From NCBI GenBank assembly GCA_964035575.1, contig OZ037845.1, positions 1,488,001 through 1,552,000 on the forward strand: DNA of 64,000 nt. Direction: 5' to 3'. The notes beneath the pieces are model-generated. The model saw only the letters and a program-made list of their open reading frames with translations, ran no database searches and had not been told where the DNA came from. This document shows positions 54,296-63,846 of this stretch, one piece after another; positions within the stretch are counted from its first letter, which is position 1, and each line of letters opens with the position of its first letter. Source of the stretch: Rhynchopus sp. YZ270_cl-10 (Eukaryota > Euglenozoa > Diplonemea > Diplonemida > Diplonemidae). Position numbers and translations under genes: made by a program.

Positions 54296-54625
54296 AGAGT
54301 TAGTGAGAGCTTGTGAGAGCCTGTGAGAGTTAGTGAGAGTTAGTGAGAGTTAGTGAGAGTTAGTGAGAGTTAGTGAGAGTTAGTGAGAGTTAGTGAGAGT
54401 TAGTGAGAGTTAGTGAGAGTTAGTGAGAGTTAGTGAGAGTTAGTGAGAGTTAGTGAGAGTTAGTGAGAGTTAGTGAGAGTTAGTGAGAGTTAGTGAGAGT
54501 TAGTGAGAGTTAGTGAGAGTTAGTGAGAGTTAGTGAGAGTTAGTGAGAGTTAGTGAGAGTTAGTGAGAGTTAGTGAGAGTTAGTGAGAGTTAGTGAGAGT
54601 TAGTGAGAGTTAGTGAGAGTTAGTG
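54296..54625 (+). repeat. TTAGTGAGAG minisatellite, left part
   Basis: More than 30 copies of a 10-bp unit, highly uniform, interrupted by the retroelement; the same unit resumes at 59851. Confidence 0.95.
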
Positions 54626-55346
54626 GGGGTCTCTTTAGGATAAAATATGGGGGGAAAGGTCTTTTTTGGTTAATAGCGCCGAAAAAACGGCAGCGAGGTA
54701 TGTGGTCATGAGGGCGAGACTGGGGAAACACAACACAAAATACTGATGAAGGTGGTGGTGAGATTTCCCCGTAACGTCCTCAACCAACCTTGCCGAAGCA
54801 AGTGGTAAGCAATAACAACAAAAGGGCACGTAGCAATAGAGAAATGGTACGCGCAAAAAAAATATATCCATAGCGAAAAAGGGGGAGGGGGAAAAGACTT
54901 TCTTATTCGCGACATATTTTATCCTAGAGACCCCCCTGGCGTAGCAAAGCTACTTAAACAAGTTTACAGTATGGGGGTCTCTTTAGGATAAAATATGGGG
55001 GGAAAGGTCTTTTTTGGTTAATAGCGCCGAAAAAACGGCAGCGAGGTATGTGGTCATGAGGGCGAGACTGGGGAAACACCCGTCGCTCGTGCCCTGACCT
55101 GTGCCCAACTTTGACGCCACACTGAGGTAGCGTTCTCCACGTGAGAAGCATAATCTCCAATACTGTCTCATGACAGAAAACAACTCCGAACACAAAAAAT
55201 ATGGCACGAAAAAACGTAACGTAGGTAAAAAACAGCCCCACGCGAAACACACGCACGAAACATCAAAAACAACAACCTTGACTCGACCATTCGCACTCCG
55301 ACGACCAGAAAAAACAAAGCCACACCCTAGAAAATAGAAAAAACAT

Positions 55347-58300
55347 CTACTGCAGGACATCGTCAGACACTCTCATCCCCGACGCCTCCTCCACGACGTG
55401 ACCAAACCTGTTGGGACTCAAACTCACGCCCTGACCTGCCAGCTTCTGTCGGGACCCCCAGTCGGCGGGCATCTCGTCGGTCTTAATCCACCTGATGTGA
55501 AGGTGTGCCTTCGCTGCGGAGAGTCGCGTGCTCATCCTCCTCAGAATGGAGTTGCCCAGGCGGGTGCGGGAGTGGCCTCTCCTGAGGACATACTTCACCG
55601 CCTCGTTGTCCACGAAAAGAACGATAGCTGTGTGGCCGCCCTCCAAAGCTGCTGCCATGCCCTTCTCAGCCGCACGCAGCTCCAACACAAACATCTCTCC
55701 AGAGGTGTGCGTCGATTCCCACCGTCCGTGCCTTTCGACGCCAGAAAAAGAGTTCTGCAGCTTCGACACCCAGCCCCAGCCTGTCGTGGACGCGTCGGTC
55801 CATACTGCGATGGAGAAATGTATCGGGGGCGGAGAGGGGAAGGGAACCGTCACACAAGTCTGAATGTTCGCCACAGCGAAAGCTGCCAACTCCTCCTTCG
55901 TCGCAACGTGCATGGCCACGTCGTCATCCCATGACAGCTTCTTGCGGGAGACGAGTTGTGCTTTACTGCGCACGAACTGCAAAGTGTGGCAAAGAAAACA
56001 TAGCTTGAAATCCAGGACGTACGCGGCTCTGAACACAAGTCCGCATACCTTCCACCATTTTCGTAGGGAACAGGTCTCCAGCTTCAGGGTGTCATGAATG
56101 ATGCGTGATGACTTTAACCTCCACTCCTCTGGTAACGAAAAAGATTGCAACGGAAGGTTCCACACTATGCCGATGAAGTCAACGACTTCAGCCGGTTTAG
56201 CCATGGACTTCTTCACGTTTACCTCCGCACCCGCACGCTGCAGACGGTCACGCACAAAAGCCGTCTTAGCCGCCGCCTCAGCAGGATATGCACCCCACAC
56301 AAAAATGTCGTCAAGGTACACAACACCCCATTTGTTCAGAATGGGGCCAAGAAAAATCTCAGAAGTGTTCTGCGCGATGTACGGCGCGTACGCAAAACCC
56401 ATGGGTAGACGCGCCCATCTAAACCAACGTCCCCCAGCCTGCACACAAAAATATTTGGACACCTCGGGTGAGAGGGGGAACTGGTGGAAATACCCCTTTA
56501 GGTCGGTCTGTTGAGCAAAGCGTGCGTTTGACACCTTAAGCATTGTTGCAAGCTTGTGGGGGTTGACCAGGGAGAAAGGCTGTGGCTTGGCGATCCTTTT
56601 GTTAACAGGACGTCCATCCACCACTAGCCTCCGCAGTTGCGGGTCACTCTTCGGGACGTCAAAAACGCAAACTGCGCCCTTCTTGCGGTCAGTCCGAGCA
56701 AGAGGAATCAATACCTTCGACTTCACGCACTCCGACACAAAAGAATTTGGGATTTTTGACTTCGGGCCAGGGAGCGGGATCGGTCCAGATAAAGCATCTG
56801 CAATCTTACGTCCGGAAGTACACCACTGCAGGAAATCAGAGTCCTTCCCTACCTCCTCAGCCATCCTGCGCACGGCCTCCAACACGATTAGGCCCGTGGG
56901 GAAAGAATCAAGGCTTTTCTTTATGATGGGGGGGGGCTTGCAGAGCCCCACGGGGAAGTAGTCGGGGTCAGGCACCTCTATCCCCTCGTCGCAGACTGGT
57001 AGGGGATATTTCGCCCCGTTGATCAGTGCAGCAACTGCAGGGTCTTCAGCTCCTCCGTCTCCCTCATCCGTGCAGATACGTTCGTCGCGTTCAGGTATGC
57101 CGCTGTCTGCCCCACGTTGCTGTGTCGCAGGAGTAGACGCATTCTTTCGTTTGATGCCCCCTGCAGTTGAATCGCTTGCGCCGCTCCTCTCTTGAATGAG
57201 TGCATCCACGTCCCCTTTGGCATGACCTTGCGAATGCGCTCCATCAGCGACTCGAACTCTCGTGTGTTGCCCCCCATCACGGTGTTGTGGTGTTGCACAG
57301 TTCTCCAAAAAGACACCGCGATTGCTGTTAGAGGACCCGGAGGAAGATAGATGGGGGGGCGAGCCACCAGGACGCCCTTCTCCTTCGCAAATAGTTCTGC
57401 TCCTACCTTGATCGGCGACTCCCCTGCACAATGAATCTCGCGCCAATCCGATTTGTTCAGAAAACGTAGGTCTGGGACGCGGGACCTCGTCATGTAGGAC
57501 ATCGCAGCTAAAGCGGCGGCATGTTGGTCTCCGGCCTTGACAAGCTTGTTCACGCCGGTGATGACATCGGAGGGAGGAAGAGGTGGCGCCTGTCTCGGAC
57601 GTACCGCCGCAGATAGTCTTCTGAGCGCCTTCTTTGCCCCCAATACACGGACCGTTGCGACCCCTCTGATCCCTCGCCGCTTGCACTCTCGCAGGATCTT
57701 GCACATGTAGCCTACTACGGAGCGGGGGGCCGCCGTACGTAGCCTGCGGTGCGCGAACTGCAGAAGATGCACTTCCTTGCTCAGATGAGGAGCAGTTGCG
57801 CAGCCCCTCAGGAAATCGCTCCACACTCGTTGCACCTCTCCTTGGGTCGTTGGGGCAGTCGCGTGCAGGTGCAGTTCGTCCCACGGAATCCTCTCGTGCA
57901 TCGCCCTCCCCAGGGCCTTTCCATCCCTGATGGAGAAAAAGTTGTGGTCGACCAAATTGCGGGGACCTCCTTTCGCTCGTGGTAGCCGCGATGCGAATCT
58001 TGTCGTTGGGGAAGGTGGTGGAGACAGATTTGGAGGAGGGCATACGCCCCATCGTAGTGGTGCCGGCTCTTCTTCCGCTTGGTGCAGGCCAACGTGTAGG
58101 CTGTCTGGGCGCAAAGCTGCCTTGTTGTTCTTGTTTTGGCGCAAAGCTGCCTTCTTGTTGTTCTCTTTTGGGCGCAAAGCTGCCTTGTTGTTTGGGCGCA
58201 AAGCTGCCGAATTGTTGACCTTTTTGTCTTTGTCTTTTATCAGGCGCGAAGCTGCCAAATTGTTTTTGTCTTTGTTGTTGTTGTTGTTGTTGTTGTTGTT

Positions 58301-58592
58301 TTTGTTCTTGTTTTTGATTTTGATTTTGTTTTTTCTCAGGCGCAACGAAGCAGCCGATGTTTTTTGTCCCAGGTGCACTGAAGCCGCTGGTTCGCTCTCC
58401 CACTTCCATCTCTCTCTGGTCAGTGGTGCCGTAGTTACTACCTGCGAGGGGCGTAGGAATGGTTCCGAAAAAACCAGTTCGGGCGTTGGTTGGCACCTCC
58501 TCTGGAGTGCCGCGGCTTGTTTTCTGTTCTCGGACGCTTAGGTGCCCTTCCTCCCTGTGCATGAGATGTCGGAGCCTTTCTCTTCTGTCCAA
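55347..58592 (-). CDS. retroelement reverse transcriptase/RNase H frame
   Basis: Part of the retroelement. The reverse transcriptase shows LKGYFHQFPLS, RLPMGFAYAP and YLDDIFVWG. RNase H shows VWTDASTTGWGW and LFVDNEAVKYVL. These lie in the C-terminal half of the frame. The N-terminal half overlaps the recombinase frame and contains FGSFAPK-type repeats, so its coding status is uncertain. Confidence 0.8.
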   Translation of the reverse strand: MDRRERLRHLMHREEGHLSVREQKTSRGTPEEVPTNARTGFFGTIPTPLAGSNYGTTDQREMEVGERTSGFSAPGTKNIGCFVAPEKKQNQNQKQEQKQQQQQQQQQRQKQFGSFAPDKRQRQKGQQFGSFAPKQQGSFAPKREQQEGSFAPKQEQQGSFAPRQPTRWPAPSGRRAGTTTMGRMPSSKSVSTTFPNDKIRIAATTSERRSPQFGRPQLFLHQGWKGPGEGDAREDSVGRTAPARDCPNDPRRGATSVERFPEGLRNCSSSEQGSASSAVRAPQATYGGPPLRSRLHVQDPARVQAARDQRGRNGPCIGGKEGAQKTICGGTSETGATSSSLRCHHRREQACQGRRPTCRRFSCDVLHDEVPRPRPTFSEQIGLARDSLCRGVADQGRSRTICEGEGRPGGSPPHLSSSGSSNSNRGVFLENCATPQHRDGGQHTRVRVADGAHSQGHAKGDVDALIQERSGASDSTAGGIKRKNASTPATQQRGADSGIPERDERICTDEGDGGAEDPAVAALINGAKYPLPVCDEGIEVPDPDYFPVGLCKPPPIIKKSLDSFPTGLIVLEAVRRMAEEVGKDSDFLQWCTSGRKIADALSGPIPLPGPKSKIPNSFVSECVKSKVLIPLARTDRKKGAVCVFDVPKSDPQLRRLVVDGRPVNKRIAKPQPFSLVNPHKLATMLKVSNARFAQQTDLKGYFHQFPLSPEVSKYFCVQAGGRWFRWARLPMGFAYAPYIAQNTSEIFLGPILNKWGVVYLDDIFVWGAYPAEAAAKTAFVRDRLQRAGAEVNVKKSMAKPAEVVDFIGIVWNLPLQSFSLPEEWRLKSSRIIHDTLKLETCSLRKWWKVCGLVFRAAYVLDFKLCFLCHTLQFVRSKAQLVSRKKLSWDDDVAMHVATKEELAAFAVANIQTCVTVPFPSPPPIHFSIAVWTDASTTGWGWVSKLQNSFSGVERHGRWESTHTSGEMFVLELRAAEKGMAAALEGGHTAIVLFVDNEAVKYVLRRGHSRTRLGNSILRRMSTRLSAAKAHLHIRWIKTDEMPADWGSRQKLAGQGVSLSPNRFGHVVEEASGMRVSDDVLQ
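57023..58378 (-). CDS. retroelement tyrosine recombinase frame
   Basis: Part of the retroelement. The C-terminal region carries the recombinase signature: HSFKRGAAQ, LLLRHSNVGQT and the candidate nucleophile Tyr in AAYLN. The N-terminus is low-complexity (Asn/Lys and AALRP repeats). It lies upstream of the reverse transcriptase domain in coding order. Confidence 0.8.
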   Translation of the reverse strand: MHLGQKTSAASLRLRKNKIKIKNKNKNNNNNNNNNKDKNNLAASRLIKDKDKKVNNSAALRPNNKAALRPKENNKKAALRQNKNNKAALRPDSLHVGLHQAEEEPAPLRWGVCPPPNLSPPPSPTTRFASRLPRAKGGPRNLVDHNFFSIRDGKALGRAMHERIPWDELHLHATAPTTQGEVQRVWSDFLRGCATAPHLSKEVHLLQFAHRRLRTAAPRSVVGYMCKILRECKRRGIRGVATVRVLGAKKALRRLSAAVRPRQAPPLPPSDVITGVNKLVKAGDQHAAALAAMSYMTRSRVPDLRFLNKSDWREIHCAGESPIKVGAELFAKEKGVLVARPPIYLPPGPLTAIAVSFWRTVQHHNTVMGGNTREFESLMERIRKVMPKGTWMHSFKRGAAQAIQLQGASNERMRLLLRHSNVGQTAAYLNATNVSARMRETEELKTLQLLH

Positions 58593-59556
58593 CCCCTGCT
58601 GCTGCCTTCAGGGCGGCTTTCCTGTCCGAGGAGACCCCGTTTGAGGCGGTCATGGATTTGGAGAAGGCCTGGGCCGCCTCCCATCCTTCCTTCGCCCGGA
58701 TGCCTAGGTGCATCACAGAGTTGAGGAGACCGGACAGGATGTCGTTCGGTGGGGAACCTTCCAAGATGCTGAACATGATATCCATGCTCGCCTTGATGGC
58801 ATCCCTGGCGTCCCCTTGCTCCCTTGGCAGGTACATCTCGGTGAGGCGGTTGCGGAGGGTAAGCAGCTGTACCTCCGAGAGCTCGTGCCATTTGTCCGGG
58901 ACGAGCAGTACATTGTCCACTGTGAGCTTCTTGGTAGGGGCGGAAGCCTCGCCTTCGCTCTCGCTATCCCCGATGCTCGCATCCTTCTTCTCATCCTCTG
59001 ACTTGTCCTCATGTGTAGGGAGGGGGGGGGCGGGGGGGGCAGGGTGTTGTGTGTTGGAACGAGGGGTGAAGTGCACGGTGAGGCGTTCGCGCTCCTCGTC
59101 CCTCTCTGCGTCTCTCACGCTCTCCGCCGCAAACGCTTCAGCAACGGTGTTCACGGAGGCGGGAGGGGTAGGCACTTCGGGGGAGTGAGGCAGCTCGGCG
59201 TCGCCCTCCCTCACGACAGCTCCAAAAAGCTCGTCTCCCAGCCTCTTCCGGAGGACTCCAAGGAGCAAAAGAAGACGCAGACAGGGAACATCTGTCCAGT
59301 CCGAGGGCACAGTTCCCGTGACGCGTGCCAACGCAGCGCGCACGTGTTCCTCCCCGAAATCTTCCTTCTCCCCCCGGAAATCCTCAAACGTCCGGACGCA
59401 CAGCGCGCCCGTGACGGACTCCCAGGCGTTTCCCAGTGCAGACTTCACGGCGTCCGACGAATCCGCAACGATGTTCGCAACATCTCGCGACATCCGGAAC
59501 GACCGTGACCCACTCTTGGCCCTGAGCGACTCCAGCGCTTCATCCATAGTGGTCAT
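58438..59556 (-). CDS. retroelement gag-like frame
   Basis: Part of the retroelement, first in coding order. It starts MTTMDEALESL, has an acidic Pro/Ser-rich middle and a basic Arg/Lys-rich C-terminus (GQKRKAPTS, APKRPRTENK) suited to nucleic-acid binding. The frame extends further upstream through an A-run-encoded stretch that is unlikely to be protein. Confidence 0.65.
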   Translation of the reverse strand: MTTMDEALESLRAKSGSRSFRMSRDVANIVADSSDAVKSALGNAWESVTGALCVRTFEDFRGEKEDFGEEHVRAALARVTGTVPSDWTDVPCLRLLLLLGVLRKRLGDELFGAVVREGDAELPHSPEVPTPPASVNTVAEAFAAESVRDAERDEERERLTVHFTPRSNTQHPAPPAPPLPTHEDKSEDEKKDASIGDSESEGEASAPTKKLTVDNVLLVPDKWHELSEVQLLTLRNRLTEMYLPREQGDARDAIKASMDIMFSILEGSPPNDILSGLLNSVMHLGIRAKEGWEAAQAFSKSMTASNGVSSDRKAALKAAAGVGQKRKAPTSHAQGGRAPKRPRTENKPRHSRGGANQRPNWFFRNHSYAPRR

Positions 59557-59699
59557 GAGGGCGAGACTGGGGAAACACAACACAAAATACTGATGAAGGT
59601 GGTGGTGAGATTTCCCCGTAACGTCCTCAACCAACCTTGCCGAAGCAAGTGGTAAGCAATAACAACAAAAGGGCACGTAGCAATAGAGAAATGGTACGC

Positions 59700-59743
<44 letters not shown>

Positions 59744-59850
59744 TCCATAGCGAAAAAGGGGGAGGGGGAAAAGACTTTCTTATTCGCGACATATTTTATC
59801 CTAGAGACCCCCCTGGCGTAGCAAAGCTACTTAAACAAGTTTACAGTATG

Positions 59851-60010
59851 AGAGTTAGTGAGAGTTAGTGAGAGTTAGTGAGAGCTGTGAGAGCCTGTGA
59901 GACCTTGTGAGAGCCTGTGAGAGCTTGTGAGAGTCTGTGAGAGACTGTGAGAGCTTGTGAGAGCCTGTGAGACCTTGTGAGAGACTGTGAGAGCTTACTG
60001 AGAGCTAGTA
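59851..60010 (+). repeat. GTGAGAG minisatellite, right part
   Basis: Three AGAGTTAGTG units, then mixed GTGAGAGCCT, GTGAGACCTT and GTGAGAGACT units. It continues the satellite interrupted by the retroelement. Confidence 0.9.
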
Positions 60011-60042
60011 AAAAAATCTCTCCCCGTTCATAGATCACCCAA

Positions 60043-61425
60043 TAGTGCTTACCTCAAAAAAAAAAATGTCAAAAAATGACAGTAAAGCTGCTGTCTGGTT
60101 CAAAACGGGAGGCAAAAATATAGGAACAATTCTTGGATTTGCCTGGACTATGGTCAAACACGTCCTAACGGCTAAAGGCTAACACGATTTTGATGTATTC
60201 CAATATCCAAAAAAAAAAAAAAAACTGTTCCCAGCTCCCCAGCGACACCAGTCGTTCTGTCCTTGTATTTGAATTGAGATATGCCATAGTGCTCATATCG
60301 ATCAGTATTGTACTTTCAACGTTTTTCCAGACTGTTAGCGTATTTTTTTTTCTTCCCTTCAACTATTCCTTGCCATACACACGGGGGGGATGAAGTGTAC
60401 CCGTCTGCATTTCCTCCCGATGGCTGCAGGGGTATGCAGGACTATTCTGTATTGTCCTCAGGGAGGTAAACACCCCTGCCCCTACGAAATGCAAAGTTTA
60501 ACCCTGGCTAGGGTATATAAATGCTGGGCCAGTGGCTTCCCCATGCTATGAAGGGTGTTTGCGCTCGGAGCATGAAACAGCGACAAAAATACAGTCAGGC
60601 CAGAGCTTGCTCTGCTACGCCTAGTGGTTATGGTGTACCGCCTGTAAGGATGTCTCCATGAGGCCCCCCAGCAAACGGGACGCCAAATGGGATGTTGTGA
60701 CCTCCACTGCTCTCATTGCAAAGTACTACAATGAAATACAATGCGAAAGAGTAGCAAAAAACAAAAACAAAAACAAACTTTCAAATCCCCTGTTCTCATA
60801 TCTCGACAATCGTGCACCAAGAGTTGGGTGAAGCAAATGGGAGTACCTGTAAGCTCACAACTCGGCAGAAGGTGGGCCGCCGGCTGACGAGCGGTTGTGC
60901 ACCGCCCCCGTTCACACTACGGTACGGGTAGGTCTTTCGGCTTCCTTTTTCCATGCCTTTGTTGTTGGCCGCAGGGTGCTTGTGCTTTTCATCCAGATGG
61001 CTGGCAGCGTGTCAGTTGGAGGTGCCTGCATAAACTATTATTTCTTTGCTATTTTCTCTTGACCGATTACACCCTATGAACGCCTTTAGCTCATACTAAC
61101 TCATACCTTGTTTATCTTATGGAGAGATCTGCTCACTGAGCCTCGCGCTTAGTCAGCAATGTGCTGTATTTGTTTTGCGTGGCATGAGGCAATTTAGAAT
61201 CTGGACTAGGAAACTTTACGTTGGGATTACCACGAACGTAAATTTTTTTCTTTTCTTTTGAAACTGAATTACCCACCCTTTTTTGCGTGCTATGTGCCCC
61301 CTCTTCCCCCCCTCCCCCAATTTGTTTCGGATAATCCCAGGGATATTGCTAACCATCGCCCATCGCCCCACTGAATTTGGGGTTTCCCCCTTTTCCATAA
61401 ACCATCGCACCATCGCCCCACGGTA
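60043..61425. other. spacer with one strong RNA-like fold
   Basis: No protein gene. A three-helix hairpin lies at 60406-60493 with a TATATAA box 20 nt later (60514-60520). Sequence downstream (60540-60720) is less AT-rich but not recognised. Confidence 0.5.
60406..60493 (+). ncRNA. long three-helix hairpin candidate
   Basis: Nested perfect stems: TGCATTTC (60406-60413) with GAAATGCA (60486-60493), GCAGGGGT (60426-60433) with ACCCCTGC (60472-60479), AGGAC (60438-60442) with GTCCT (60454-60458). An alternative CTCCC/GGGAG pairing exists. Only one copy is present here. Confidence 0.35.
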
Positions 61426-61660
61426 ACTAGTGTACTAGTGTACTAGTGTACTAGTGTACTAGTGTACTAGTGTACTAGTGTACTAGTGTACTAGTGTACT
61501 AGTGTACTAGTGTACTAGTGTACTAGTGTACTAGTGTACTAGTGTACTAGTGTACTAGTGTACTAGTGTACTAGTGTACTAGTGTACTAGTGTACTAGTG
61601 TACTAGTGTACTAGTGTACTAGTGTACTAGTGTACTAGTGTACTAGTGTACTAGTGTACT
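61426..61660. repeat. ACTAGTGT 8-bp tandem repeat
   Basis: About 29 perfect units; CACTAGTG within it is palindromic, so either strand can fold. Confidence 0.95.
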
Positions 61661-62266
61661 ATGGTACTATGGCCAAGTTTCACAGCTCCGGAGACTATCA
61701 CGGGAGAAAGCTCGGGAGACCCTTTTTTCTTGCCCCCCCCCCTTTTTCAGAAATTATCCAAAAAAAAAATATATCCCGAAAGTTAGCAATATCCCTGTTA
61801 CTTCAAGTATGTTGTAGTGCACACCCCTGTCTTCGTCTTTGCCAGCACGGTATATCATGCAGGCGCTGCTTAAATCGTATCAAGTGGGCGCCATCTAGAA
61901 AGATGCTCGGTAAGGGTGTGCGAACTTTTCAATTTTTTTCTGTAAAAAAACCAGTTCCAAAATACTTGGATCTAAATTGTATTACCGACTACTTCTTGTC
62001 TATACCAAAATAGGATCTTGACCCTGACTACAGCGAGGCGGGACGTGCAATGACCTCACTTCTTTCTTTCTTCACCTGCTCTAAGCCCCGGCCTTTTACA
62101 CAGTCAAAATATCATGAAAACAAAAAGAATTTGTCTTCGTGTGTTTTTGTACTCATTGTACTCAATGAAATAACTTTCACAGAAAAAGCTTTTTTTCTTT
62201 ATTGTATCCTACTTTTTTTAGCCCCTGCTCCTTCTTCAGTTTATTTATTTTTTTGTAAATCAAGAT
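61661..62266. other. spacer
   Basis: AT-rich and homopolymer-rich, no gene recognised. Confidence 0.5.
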
Positions 62267-62896
62267 CAGGGTGTTTCCTAATTTGCTTCCGCTTCCGGGG
62301 ATTTGGAAAAAACTGGCCGGGTAAAAAAATTGCGGGGAAAAATTAGGGACGTGTGTAAAGTGCTTATTTTTTGGTATTTTCCCGAAAAAAGTATGTTCGC
62401 TGTTCTGGATCGCTCCAATCATTCAAATAAAGCAGTTTTCGGGAATTTTTATTTCACCAATGTTGGGCACCGTGCGCCTGCGGCGCTGCCTGTTCCTACC
62501 AGTTTCTACAGGCAAACACTTGGCCCCCTTTACCTTTCACTGACGGGTTTAGACCAAAACCAAGAACTTGTCCATTTCGGCAAATTGACCCCACCACACA
62601 GCGGGCGGATTCCGAAAATGCAAATGCCGGTGTTTTCGGGCATTTTCATGTTTTCAGGATCAGGGAGAGAAAATCTGGGTTGTGGTATTTACCTTGCCCT
62701 CTTTACGTTACACTCATTTTGACCAAAACCAAGAACTTGGCCATTTCGGCAAAGTGACCCCACCAGCGCGGACGGATTCCGGAAATGCCAATCGCGGCAT
62801 GTTTTGGGGCTGAAAACCCACTTTTTTTCCAGGGAAATTTTTTGCTTCCGGATGTCGGAATTTTCTGGAAAATTTCCAGAATTAGGAAACAGCCTG
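62267..62896. mobile_element. hAT-like non-autonomous element
   Basis: The ends CAGGGTGTTTCCTAATT and AATTAGGAAACAGCCTG are inverted repeats with one mismatch. The flanks ATCAAGAT and ATCAAGGT form an 8-bp target duplication with one change. The 630-bp body has a tandem pair of CCAAGAACTTG...ATTTCGGCAAA units and the reverse of GCGCCGCAGGCGCACGGT. No transposase. Confidence 0.7.
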
Positions 62897-62904
62897 ATCA
62901 AGGT

Positions 62905-63846
62905 ACTTGACAATAGGAAATAGAAACGACGGAAGGTGCGTGCCCGCCAGCTTGTGTTTTCTCACTCATTATTTTTTCTATCTCATACAACACACACTTC
63001 AGCGAAAAAACACATCAAGCTTTCGGAGCGATAACGAAAAAGTTGTTTTTTATTGTTTTCTTTTTATTCAGAACCTGAAGTTAGTTTCTATTTTGAACAA
63101 CAAGGTTATTTTGACTTTCCCCCCCTTTTTATTTTCTTTTCTTTTTTTGAAAGCACTGAAAGTTTCCTTACAACCATTGCGAAAGAGTAAGCCGAATACG
63201 TTACAATTCGTACATCACTTTGGTTCAGGATCTAAAGAGCAAACAACACAAACACAAAACAAAGAGTGCAACACATAAACAAAACAACATTTACAAACGC
63301 CCCGAGGCCTTTTACACATTCAAAAAAAAAAAATTCTCACGTGACCTCTTTAACCCACCCTATCCCCCCAAACTTTTGATGATGCAACTTTTGTGTATAC
63401 CACAGCACTCGAATGCATAAACAACAAATAAAAGCGACTTTCCGGGGTTGAGGACGACCTCCGTCTATATCTTTGAAGTACAATAGCCTTCGGGCGACAT
63501 TGAGTACAGATCCTGCACTAGCAGGTGATTGTCGACACAACAACAAAATATCATTTCTGTAAAGCAAGGCTTCTGTTCACTATTATACAGACCTCACCTG
63601 ACGTTGGCACAACAAAAAAAAAAAGGTTTCCCCCCTCCCTGCGTCTCTCTTATCCAGGAATCTATAGTTCAAGATTGGAGATCGGGTCAGATTGTTTACG
63701 TGCAAAATTTTCAGCACCACTGGCCAAGGGAACATTGTATCCCACTCTTTTTTACCCTCAGGCCAAGACCCATCACCCCCCCCCCCCCCAAACTCGGTTT
63801 TGGGGTGCCAATTCTGCCTTTCCCCTTTTCATCCCATATACCACAG
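62905..63846. other. spacer before the last gene
   Basis: Nothing is supported except the R-family copy at 63484. An intron or 5' UTR of the terminal gene probably occupies its end, because TTTTCATCCCATATACCACAG looks like a 3' splice site. A run of C lies at 63777-63789. Confidence 0.45.
63484..63538 (+). ncRNA. R-family structured element, copy 2
   Basis: Starts TAGCC and ends ATTGTCGACAC, 55 nt. Helices: GCC-TTCG-GGC (UUCG loop), CCTGC (63512-63516) with GCAGG (63521-63525), outer CGACA (63495-63499) with TGTCG (63530-63534). The base pairs differ from copy 1 but the layout is the same. Confidence 0.4.

Larger units (their letters stand above)
54626..59850 (-). mobile_element. tyrosine-recombinase retroelement (DIRS order, VIPER/Ngaro-like)
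   Basis: A 5225-bp element on the minus strand with split direct repeats. On the plus strand the A repeat (from GGGGTCTCTTTAGG) lies at 54626 and again at 54974, and the B repeat (from GTGGTCATGAGGGCGAG to TTTACAGTATG) at 54702-54973 and 59549-59850. Its parts, in coding order, are a gag-like frame, a tyrosine recombinase, and reverse transcriptase plus RNase H. No target duplication is seen, as is usual for recombinase-based insertion. The repeats are nearly identical apart from an A-run length difference. It looks whole and young. Confidence 0.85.
53434..60042. mobile_element. giant foldback-type element
   Basis: Perfect 15-bp inverted ends TTGGGTGATCTATGA and TCATAGATCACCCAA, flanked by TAG on both sides (53431-53433, 60043-60045). 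The inner borders (CGTCTCCGTG at the left, AATCTCTCCCCGTTC at the right) are the same as those of the 159-bp element at 44840-44998, in reverse. Between them the GTGAGAG motif has expanded into several minisatellites, a TATACACAG array has arisen, and a 5.2-kb retroelement has inserted. Confidence 0.65.

Noticed and set aside
54296-54625. CRISPR array
   Set aside because: The repeats are contiguous 10-bp units with no spacers, in a eukaryotic context without cas genes.
60610-60690. Possible tRNA (CGCCTAGTGGTTATGG resembles an A box)
   Set aside because: No B box of the GGTTCGANNCC type follows, and no acceptor stem pairs.
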